Source: an uncultured Subdoligranulum sp. (lineage in GTDB: Bacteria; Bacillota_A; Clostridia; Oscillospirales; Ruminococcaceae). From it: a stretch of DNA of 5,756 nucleotides. Numbering within the stretch: position 1 is the stretch's first letter; each line of letters opens with the position of its first letter. Positions 1-4,221 of the stretch are shown here, one piece after another. The stretch lies in the NCBI GenBank assembly GCA_900772715.1, contig CAAGRN010000130.1:1-5756 (forward strand). The letters are read 5' to 3'. The position numbers and the translations under genes were made by a program. A model generated the notes under the pieces. It was not told the origin of the DNA and did not search any database. It saw only the letters and a program-made list of their open reading frames with translations.

Positions 1-733
1 CGTAGCGCAGCACACCGGCGGCCATCAAGGGGTAGGTGGCGGGGATGTCCGCCTTTTCCAGCAAATCGCGCAGGGGCTGGCAGCCTGCCGCACTGCGCAC
101 GCCGCCGCCAAAGAAGACCAGCGGGCGCTCGGCGGCGTTGATCAGCTCTGCCGCCCGGCAGACATCGTCCTCGTCATAGCAGGTGACGGTGCGGATCAGC
201 TCCGGTGCCTTGGGGGTAAACTCGCAGGTTGCGGCGGTGATATCCTTGGGGATGTCCACCAGCACGGGACCCTTGCGCCCCGACTGTGCAATGCGGAACG
301 CCGCACGCATCGTGTCCGCCAGATCCTCCACGCGGCGCACGGTGTAGTTGTGCTTGGTGATGGGCATCGTAATGCCCTCGATATACGCTTCCTGAAAGGA
401 ATCCTTGCCCAGCAGGCTGGTTGCCACGTTGCCGGTAAAGGCGACCATCGGCACGCTGTCCATATAGGCGGTGGCAATGCCGGTGACAAGGTTGGTAGCG
501 CCGGGGCCGCTGGTCGCCAGCACCACACCGGTGCGCCCGGTGGCGCGGGCGTAGCCGTCCGCCGCGTGGGAAGCACCCTGCTCGTGCGCGGTCAATACAT
601 GGCGTATACGGTCAGAATTTTTATACAATTCGTCATATAAGTTTAAAATAGCGCCGCCGGGATAGCCGAACAGGGTATCCACGCCCTGTTCGACCAGAAC
701 CTCAACAAAGATTTGTGAACCGGTAAGCTTCAT
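1..733 (-). CDS. ilvB: Acetolactate synthase large subunit, 5' part (partial at window edge)
   Basis: This is the N-terminal 244 residues of a ThDP-dependent acetolactate/acetohydroxybutyrate synthase; the family is usually about 550-600 residues, so more than half lies beyond base 1. It condenses two pyruvates, or pyruvate plus 2-oxobutyrate, in cytosolic valine/leucine/isoleucine synthesis. Visible signs are FGYPGG (22-27), the AHEQGA motif with the expected catalytic Glu51, TSGPGATN (74-81), the DSFQEA and PITKHN segments of the Pyr domain, and GPVLVDIPKD leading into the central domain. The start at 731-733 is chosen because AGGAG (743-747 on the plus strand) lies 9 nt upstream and the protein begins as the family does. 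An ATG at 738-740 is out of frame. The PITKHN segment and the T-box leader favour the biosynthetic enzyme over catabolic AlsS. The small subunit IlvN is not in view. Confidence 0.95.
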   Translation of the reverse strand, partial: MKLTGSQIFVEVLVEQGVDTLFGYPGGAILNLYDELYKNSDRIRHVLTAHEQGASHAADGYARATGRTGVVLATSGPGATNLVTGIATAYMDSVPMVAFTGNVATSLLGKDSFQEAYIEGITMPITKHNYTVRRVEDLADTMRAAFRIAQSGRKGPVLVDIPKDITAATCEFTPKAPELIRTVTCYDEDDVCRAAELINAAERPLVFFGGGVRSAAGCQPLRDLLEKADIPATYPLMAAGVLRY

Positions 734-757
734 GGGTCATCGCTCCTACTTTCTTAT

Positions 758-800
758 AAAAAAACAAGCTTTGCCTCTTGTTCCCAAGAGACAAAGCCTG
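758..800 (-). terminator. T-box-controlled intrinsic terminator upstream of ilvB
   Basis: The arms 785-800 and 765-780 form a 16-bp stem, uninterrupted apart from two G-U pairs, closed by a GGAA tetraloop (781-784) and followed by seven T residues (758-764) on the minus strand. The 5' arm shares bases 786-797 with the antiterminator, so only one of the two structures can form. It ends just before the ilvB ribosome-binding site. Confidence 0.95.
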
Positions 801-1041
801 TGAAAAATCACCTGCTCTGCGGTACCACTCTTATTGGGGCATTGCCCCCACTCAGCGGACTTCCAACAAAGTCCTGCACGGTAACGGGTGCGGCCGGACC
901 CTTCTACCGGGCAAAAAGCCTTTCGGGGGTCTGCTCCGGGAATGACTTCACGCGGCACCGCCTTGCTGCCTTGCACCATCCGGCAGTTCTCTGGAAGGGG
1001 TGGGGGCGTTACTGGTTTCCCATCCACGCATTTGGTTGATG
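758..1041 (-). promoter_or_regulatory. T-box riboswitch leader of ilvB, valine (GUC) specifier
   Basis: This leader RNA reads the charging state of a tRNA and controls ilvB by transcription antitermination. The T-box core AAGAGTGGTACCGCAGAGC lies at 814-832 (minus strand); its UGGU complements the ACCA end of a tRNA with discriminator A. Stem I closes with GGGAA (1017-1021) against UUCCC (938-942). This exposes GAA-GUC-A, with the specifier GUC at 944-946 followed by A as usual, which points to tRNA-Val. The distal Stem I has the AGAGA bulge and a CTGCC/GGCAG hairpin (966-986). A Stem III-like hairpin is at 857-874. In the antiterminator, AAGAG (828-832) and GCAGAGC (814-820) pair with CUCUU and GCUUUGU (786-797), with UGGUACC as the bulge; this excludes the terminator. 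The valine reading is strong inference from position, and the T-box itself is nearly certain. Confidence 0.95.
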
Positions 1042-1047
1042 GAATAA

Positions 1048-1076
1048 ACTATACCTTACTTTTCAAGTTTTGTCAA
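1048..1076 (-). promoter_or_regulatory. Sigma-A promoter of the ilvB T-box transcript
   Basis: On the minus strand, TTGACA (1071-1076) and TATAGT (1048-1053) are separated by 17 bp: a consensus -35 and a near-consensus -10. Transcription should start near 1041, which gives a leader of about 300 nt holding the whole T-box. The -35 lies inside one of two 17-bp direct repeats. Confidence 0.9.
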
Positions 1077-1098
1077 GGATGTTTTCAAAATTTGTCAA
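1060..1098. repeat. Two 17-bp direct repeats between divergent promoters
   Basis: TTTTCAAGTTTTGTCAA (1060-1076) and TTTTCAAAATTTGTCAA (1082-1098) are 15/17 identical and begin 22 bp apart, about two helical turns. The first covers the ilvB -35. The second sits between the ilvB and ATPase promoters and carries another TTGACA on the minus strand. They could be regulator half-sites or a duplicated promoter element. Low base complexity leaves chance similarity open. Confidence 0.5.
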
Positions 1099-1104
1099 TA
1101 CATC

Positions 1105-1133
1105 TTGAAACTTTCGGCAAGGCAGTTTATACT
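1105..1133 (+). promoter_or_regulatory. Sigma-A promoter of the DUF815 ATPase gene
   Basis: TTGAAA (1105-1110) and TATACT (1128-1133) are spaced 17 bp apart on the plus strand. Transcription should start near 1140, giving an untranslated leader of about 30 nt. The two divergent -35 elements are only about 30 bp apart, so polymerases at the two promoters may interfere or share a regulator. Confidence 0.85.
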
Positions 1134-1169
1134 AAAAGCGGATTTTCTTGGGAAAGGATGTTTTTGCTT

Positions 1170-2342
1170 ATGTTGCGCAAGGAATGGTCAGCCCGTTTGC
1201 AGGGGCTGGTGGTATTTCGGGGGCTGCTGGACACCGAGCTGCTGCGCGCACTCACGGCGGCGCTTCAGGCGGAAGCGGGGGACACCGCGCCCATCGCCGC
1301 GTTTGAAGCGGCAATGTTTGTGCGCGGCACCGACTGGACAAAGGTTTTGCTGGAGCTGGTGCTGGAGCATGAGAACCTCTGCCTGAAGGTGGCAGCGGGC
1401 GGCGATGCAGGTCCCGTGCTGGAGGGTGCGCTGGACAGCGAGCTGCAATTTTTGCAGGCGCTGGGTACCGCGACGCCGCAGGAGCTGTTCGGCACGATGC
1501 CGGAGTTTATGCCCTGCTGGCAGACGACCCCCGATGCGGATTTCGCCGCCGCCTACCGCACCCGGCGGGAACAGGCGGGCAAGAAGGGGTACGGCATCTT
1601 TGCCCGATATCACGTCTTTACCTTGGAGGACGGACACCTTGTGCCGGTGCAATGCCCCGACCCGCAGCGCCTGAGCGAGCTGCCGGGCTATGAACGCGAG
1701 CGGGAAAAGATCATCGCCAACACCAAAGCCCTGCTGGACGGCAAGCCCGCCAACAACGTGCTTTTGTACGGCGATGCGGGTACCGGCAAGTCCAGCGCGG
1801 TCAAGGCGATTGCCAATGAATTTGCGCCCGAGGGGCTGCGGCTGATCGAGGTCAAAAAGACCCAGCTGTATCAGATCCCGGCGCTGATGGATGAATTGGC
1901 GAAAAACCCGCTGAAGTTCATCCTGTTCATCGACGACTTGAGCTTTGCCGCCAACGACGATAATTTTGCCGCCCTCAAAGCGATTTTGGAGGGCAGCGTC
2001 GGCGGGCGCAGCCACAATGTGGCGGTGTATGCCACCAGCAACCGCCGCCATCTCGTCAAGGAGAGTATGACGGACCGCGCGGGGGACGACCTGCACGCCG
2101 CCGACACCCGGCAGGAGATGATGAGCCTTGCGGCGCGTTTCGGGCTGACGGTGACCTTCCAGCAGCCGGATAAGGACCGTTACGATCATATCCTGCTGGA
2201 ATTGGCGAAGCAGTACGGTGTGCAGATGCCCAGCGACCAGCTATTCATCAAGGGCGCGGCGTTTGCGCTGCGCGCCGGGGGACGCAGCCCGCGCGTTGCC
2301 AAGCAGTTTGTGGAGCTGCTGGCAGCGGGCGTGAACGCTTGA
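1170..2342 (+). CDS. DUF815-family P-loop (AAA-type) ATPase
   Basis: This 390-residue cytosolic protein has no signal peptide or membrane segment. The first ~180 residues are mostly predicted-helical and poorly conserved in appearance. The C-terminal half is the DUF815 (PF05673) nucleotide-binding domain: Walker A GDAGTGKS (201-208, Lys207), Walker B ILFIDD (251-256, Asp255/Asp256) followed by LSF, a sensor-1-like TSNRR around Asn291, and a C-terminal GRSPRVAKQF with a possible sensor-2 arginine. The second acidic Walker B residue is Asp rather than Glu, as I recall for this family. The frame is open further upstream, but that part crosses the ilvB leader. ATG 1158 touches its purine-rich stretch, while ATG 1170 has AAAGGA 11 nt upstream, so 1170 is preferred. 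It has its own promoter and terminator and is monocistronic. The substrate and role are unknown, and nothing nearby explains it. Confidence 0.9.
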   Translation: MLRKEWSARLQGLVVFRGLLDTELLRALTAALQAEAGDTAPIAAFEAAMFVRGTDWTKVLLELVLEHENLCLKVAAGGDAGPVLEGALDSELQFLQALGTATPQELFGTMPEFMPCWQTTPDADFAAAYRTRREQAGKKGYGIFARYHVFTLEDGHLVPVQCPDPQRLSELPGYEREREKIIANTKALLDGKPANNVLLYGDAGTGKSSAVKAIANEFAPEGLRLIEVKKTQLYQIPALMDELAKNPLKFILFIDDLSFAANDDNFAALKAILEGSVGGRSHNVAVYATSNRRHLVKESMTDRAGDDLHAADTRQEMMSLAARFGLTVTFQQPDKDRYDHILLELAKQYGVQMPSDQLFIKGAAFALRAGGRSPRVAKQFVELLAAGVNA

Positions 2343-2348
2343 TGATTA

Positions 2349-2383
2349 GAGTTAAGAGTGTAGAGTGCAGAGTTCAGATAAGG
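2349..2383 (+). repeat. Left heptamer tract, four GAGT-type units plus GATAAGG
   Basis: The units are GAGTTAA, GAGTGTA, GAGTGCA and GAGTTCA (2349-2376), followed by GATAAGG (2377-2383). The 7-bp period is exact and only the last three positions vary. The tract begins 6 bases after the ATPase stop codon and leads straight into the hairpin at 2384. Confidence 0.85.
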
Positions 2384-2410
2384 TGCGGTGCCGTTGGCAC
2401 CGCATTTTTT
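2384..2410 (+). terminator. Intrinsic terminator of the ATPase gene, formed by a repeat arm
   Basis: TGCGGTGCC (2384-2392) and GGCACCGCA (2396-2404) form a perfect 9-bp stem with a GTT loop, followed directly by six T residues (2405-2410). It lies about 40 nt past the ATPase stop codon. The same hairpin, without a T run, recurs inverted at 2656-2674, so the terminator appears to be built from a mobile or dispersed repeat module. Confidence 0.8.
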
Positions 2411-2455
2411 ATAGGCGGGCTTGCCCCAAAAGCTCTTTTTCGGGTAGTAATGTAG

Positions 2456-2475
2456 GGAGGGGTCTTGACCCCTCC
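2456..2475. repeat. Palindrome with GGTCTTGACC core, left copy
   Basis: GGAGGGGTC and GACCCCTCC are perfect inverted arms around TT, preceded by TGTAGG. An inverted relative lies at 2581-2600, differing at two base pairs while keeping the stem intact. Confidence 0.85.
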
Positions 2476-2517
2476 TTGCCGTCTTACAGCAGCAACAACA
2501 TAATGGGTGTTCCGTAG

Positions 2518-2537
2518 GGGCGGCATATATGCCGCCC
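2518..2537. repeat. Perfect 20-bp palindrome, centre of the mosaic
   Basis: GGGCGGCATATATGCCGCCC reads identically on both strands. It is preceded by CGTAG, so it shares the GTAGGG head of the other palindromes but has an unrelated core. It sits near the middle of the mirrored region. Confidence 0.9.
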
Positions 2538-2580
2538 GTTGCAGCCATCCGGGCAATGCAGCCTAACAGGCAAACCGCAC

Positions 2581-2600
2581 GGAACGGTCAAGACCGTTCC
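2581..2600. repeat. Palindrome with GGTCTTGACC core, right inverted copy
   Basis: GGAACGGTC and GACCGTTCC are perfect arms around AA, followed by CTACA. Read on the minus strand it is TGTAGGGAACGGTCTTGACC and onward, which matches the left copy except where both members of two stem pairs have changed together. Confidence 0.85.
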
Positions 2601-2655
2601 CTACAAACCTACCGAAAGTTCGCAATATTCCCATTGCGTTTTTCGACAGTCTGGT

Positions 2656-2674
2656 GCGGTGCCAAAGGCACCGC
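2656..2674. repeat. GCGGTGCC/GGCACCGC hairpin, right inverted copy
   Basis: GCGGTGCC (2656-2663) and GGCACCGC (2667-2674) form a perfect 8-bp stem around AAA. It matches the hairpin at 2384-2404 but has no adjacent T run on either strand, so it is not a canonical intrinsic terminator for ilvA. Confidence 0.8.
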
Positions 2675-2677
2675 CTA

Positions 2678-2712
2678 CCTTATCTTAACTCTCAACTCTT
2701 CACTCTCCACTC
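2678..2712 (-). repeat. Right heptamer tract, inverted
   Basis: On the minus strand the units are GAGTGGA, GAGTGAA, GAGTTGA and GAGTTAA, then GATAAGG, in the same unit count and order as the left tract. The variable last three bases differ between the tracts, so they are diverged copies of one design rather than a recent identical duplication. Confidence 0.85.
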
Positions 2713-2713
2713 T

Positions 2714-2728
2714 GCGCGCACCGCGCGC
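2714..2728. repeat. GCGCGC/GCGCGC hairpin beside the ilvA stop codon
   Basis: GCGCGC (2714-2719) and GCGCGC (2723-2728) form a 6-bp stem around ACC, starting one base past the ilvA stop on the minus strand. It has no T run, so it could slow 3'-5' RNA decay but is not a standard terminator. Simple GC alternation makes chance pairing plausible. Confidence 0.4.
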
Positions 2729-2729
2729 T

Positions 2730-3935
2730 TCACGCTCTCTCGGTCACCAGCTTAAACCCCGCCTCGGTCAGCTTTTTCTTGATCTGCTCGATCTGTGCGG
2801 CGTCGCGGGTTTCCAGCCCCAGCTTTAAGAAGCAGCTGGTGATCGCCATATTCGCGTCGCTGCGGTCGTGGTGAACGCTGACAACGTTGGCACCGCATCC
2901 GGAAACAATATCGCTGACCGTACTCAGCTGCCCGGGCTTGTCCTCCAAGGCGATCATCAGGTTCGCCTTGCGTCCGCTCATCACCAGCCCGCGCGTGATC
3001 ACGCGGGAGAGGATGTTCACGTCAATGTTGCCGCCGGAAATCAGGCAGACGGTCTTTTTGCCCGCCAGCGGCAGCTTGCCGAACAGCGCCGCCGCCACCG
3101 GTGTGGCACCCGCGCCCTCGGCAACCAGCTTCTGGTTTTCCATCAGCGAGAGGATCGCGGCGGCGATCTCGTCCTCGCTCACGGTCACGATGTCGTCAAC
3201 GTACTGCTCTACCATTTTAAAGGTAGTTTCGCCGGGCGTCTTGACCGCAATGCCGTCGGCAAAGGTGTCCACGCGGTCCAGCGTTTCGTAGGTGTGGTCG
3301 CGGAAGGCGCGCTCCATGCTGGGCGCACCGGCGGCCTGTACGCCGTACACCTTTACGTCGGGGCGCAGGCTCTTGATGGCAAACGCCACGCCGGAAATCA
3401 GCCCGCCGCCGCCGATGGGCACCACCACGGCGTCCACATCGGGCAGCTGATCCAGAATCTCCAGCCCGATGGTACCCTGCCCGGCAATGACCAGCTCGTC
3501 ATCGTAGGGGTGGATAAAGGTCATACCGGTTTCTTTTTGCAACTCCACCGCGCGGTCGTGGGCGTCATCGTAGGTTCCCTTGACCAGCTCGACCCTGGCA
3601 CCCAGCCGCTTGGTGCTTTCTACCTTCATAATAGGGGCGGAATCCGGCATACACACCACACTGGGTATGCCCATGCGGGTGGCTGCCAGCGCCACGCCCT
3701 GCGCGTGGTTGCCCGCCGAACAGGCAATTACGCCTTTGGCGCGTTCCTCCTCGGTCAGCTGGCTGATTTTATAGTAGGCGCCGCGCAGCTTAAAGCTGCC
3801 GGTCACCTGCAGATTTTCGGTTTTTAAGTACAGCTCGGTACCCGGACACAGCCGCGGCGCGGCGATCAGATCGGTCTTGCGGGCAATGGGCTTTAGCATA
3901 AATCTTGCGTGGTAAACTTTGTCGAGTGTCAACAT
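2730..3935 (-). CDS. ilvA: Threonine ammonia-lyase (threonine dehydratase), single ACT domain
   Basis: This PLP enzyme deaminates L-threonine to 2-oxobutyrate and ammonia in the cytosol, the first committed step of isoleucine synthesis. The 401 residues match the medium-length form: a fold-type II catalytic domain (about 1-315) with the PLP lysine in TGSFKLRGA (Lys49), SAGNHAQG (73-80) and the phosphate-binding GGGG (175-178), then one ACT regulatory domain (about 323-395, DKPGQLS at its start). Start 3933-3935 has GAGGA 10 nt upstream; Met13 has no ribosome-binding site. It has its own promoter and is separated from ilvB by the ATPase gene and the repeat mosaic. A TdcB-type catabolic role cannot be excluded by sequence; nearby ilvB favours biosynthesis. 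No clear terminator follows it. The stretch past its stop is the repeat mosaic. Confidence 0.93.
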   Translation of the reverse strand: MLTLDKVYHARFMLKPIARKTDLIAAPRLCPGTELYLKTENLQVTGSFKLRGAYYKISQLTEEERAKGVIACSAGNHAQGVALAATRMGIPSVVCMPDSAPIMKVESTKRLGARVELVKGTYDDAHDRAVELQKETGMTFIHPYDDELVIAGQGTIGLEILDQLPDVDAVVVPIGGGGLISGVAFAIKSLRPDVKVYGVQAAGAPSMERAFRDHTYETLDRVDTFADGIAVKTPGETTFKMVEQYVDDIVTVSEDEIAAAILSLMENQKLVAEGAGATPVAAALFGKLPLAGKKTVCLISGGNIDVNILSRVITRGLVMSGRKANLMIALEDKPGQLSTVSDIVSGCGANVVSVHHDRSDANMAITSCFLKLGLETRDAAQIEQIKKKLTEAGFKLVTERA

Positions 3936-3965
3936 GGGGCAGACTTCCTCTCTTTGGCGTGCGTA

Positions 3966-4027
3966 CAGCCCGGCGACACATTGCGTGAAGCCGGGCTGCG
4001 GGCTGCATCCTTGCAGCGGTGGGATGC
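3966..4027 (-). promoter_or_regulatory. Structured 5' leader of ilvA, function unknown
   Basis: The predicted leader (about 90 nt) can form CAGCCCGGC/GCCGGGCTG (3990-3998 with 3966-3974, 9 bp, 15-nt loop). Upstream are two competing hairpins: GCATCC (4022-4027) with GGATGC (4005-4010), or GCTGCA (4012-4017) with TGCAGC (4002-4007) around AGGA. There is no T-box motif, T run or recognisable riboswitch, so any role would be in translation, RNA stability or protein binding. The competing pairs may be coincidental. Confidence 0.4.
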
Positions 4028-4032
4028 TTTAG

Positions 4033-4061
4033 ATTATAGTTGAAATAATGTAATTTGTAAA
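4033..4061 (-). promoter_or_regulatory. Sigma-A promoter of ilvA
   Basis: On the minus strand, TTTACA (4056-4061) and a perfect TATAAT (4033-4038) are spaced 17 bp apart. The start of transcription should fall near 4026, just before the hairpins of the ilvA leader. Confidence 0.88.
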
Positions 4062-4090
4062 GTGAATTATACTCACTATATAGAAAACAG

Positions 4091-4131
4091 CAGTATGCAC
4101 AAAATATGTGCGCAAAATTTGTGCAATACTG
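4091..4131. promoter_or_regulatory. 41-bp palindromic operator candidate upstream of kduI
   Basis: CAGTAT-GCACAAA (4091-4103) is mirrored by TTTGTGC-A-ATACTG (4118-4131), a 13-bp inverted repeat with one extra base. Inside are two near-identical 15-mers, GCACAAAATATGTGC (4097-4111) and GCGCAAAATTTGTGC (4110-4124), each roughly palindromic and 13 bp apart. The block ends just upstream of a poor -35, where an activator would bind. The regulator is not in the window and its family cannot be told. Confidence 0.6.
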
Positions 4132-4135
4132 CCAC

Positions 4136-4164
4136 TAGGTGGAAACGGAAAGATGCGGTATAAT
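4136..4164 (+). promoter_or_regulatory. Promoter of the kduI operon, strong -10 and weak -35
   Basis: A perfect TATAAT lies at 4159-4164. At 17-bp spacing the -35 would be TAGGTG (4136-4141), a poor match to TTGACA, which suggests dependence on an activator. Transcription should start near 4171, giving a leader of about 50 nt. That leader has a 5-bp hairpin (4190-4194 with 4201-4205) next to the AAAGGA ribosome-binding site. Confidence 0.7.
4140..4153 (+). promoter_or_regulatory. cre-like site (possible CcpA operator)
   Basis: TGGAAACGGAAAGA matches the Firmicute cre consensus TGNAARCGNWWWCA at all fixed positions but one (G for C near the end). It lies between the -35 and -10 of the kduI promoter, where CcpA binding would block transcription. 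This would suit a sugar-acid catabolic operon. One degenerate match is modest evidence. Confidence 0.45.
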
Positions 4165-4180
4165 ATACCTAAATGGTGAG

Positions 4181-4190
4181 CAAAATATGT
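4181..4190 (+). promoter_or_regulatory. Third copy of the kduI operator core, downstream of the -10
   Basis: CAAAATATGT here is identical to the core at 4100-4109 and one base different from 4113-4122. It falls about 10-20 bases past the predicted transcription start and 81 bp from the first copy, a position typical of a repressor site or a looping partner. The flanks match poorly. Confidence 0.4.
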
Positions 4191-4221
4191 CCGCTTTCGG
4201 GCGGAGAAAGGATTTGGAATT

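Larger units (their letters stand above)
2349..2728. repeat. Mirrored mosaic of heptamer tracts and palindromes (MITE/REP-like)
   Basis: The whole spacer between the ATPase and ilvA stop codons holds no convincing gene. Read inward from each end, both sides show the same order: four GAGT-type heptamers, GATAAGG, a GCGGTGCC/GGCACCGC hairpin, then a GTAGGGA-headed palindrome with core GGTCTTGACC. The right side is inverted relative to the left. Near the middle is a perfect 20-bp palindrome (2518-2537), also headed by GTAGGG. This looks like a composite non-autonomous element or a cluster of REP-like units. No transposase or clear target-site duplication is visible. From memory, similar GTAGGG-headed palindromes are common between genes in gut clostridia; this is not verified here. 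Confidence 0.75.

Noticed and set aside
888..1169. N-terminal extension of the ATPase reading frame back to 888
   Set aside because: This stretch encodes the ilvB T-box on the other strand and both divergent promoters; the plus-strand promoter at 1105-1133 lies inside it. ATG 1170 fits far better.
1188..2189. Long open frame antisense to the ATPase gene (333 codons, minus strand)
   Set aside because: It mirrors the GC-rich third-position pattern of the ATPase gene, shows no recognisable domain, and lies opposite intact Walker motifs.
2349..2728. CRISPR array
   Set aside because: There are no 25-40 bp direct repeats with regular spacers. The repeats are 7-bp tandem units and inverted palindromes.
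2529..2828. Small open frame through the repeat mosaic on the plus strand (99 codons)
   Set aside because: It starts inside the central palindrome and is made of repeat sequence running into the end of ilvA on the wrong strand.
2868..3827. Long open frame antisense to ilvA (319 codons, plus strand)
   Set aside because: It is composition-driven shadow coding opposite a complete threonine ammonia-lyase. The His/Gly/Val-rich translation matches no family I recognise.
3790..4008. Possible leader-peptide-like frame on the minus strand starting at 4008 in the ilvA leader
   Set aside because: Its AAGG is too close to the ATG, it runs out of frame far into ilvA, and there is no run of isoleucine, valine or leucine codons as in an attenuator peptide.
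4040..4073. Additional plus-strand promoter TTGAAA / TATACT upstream of kduI
   Set aside because: The boxes are 22 bp apart, too far for sigma-A. The perfect TATAAT at 4159 is nearer to kduI.
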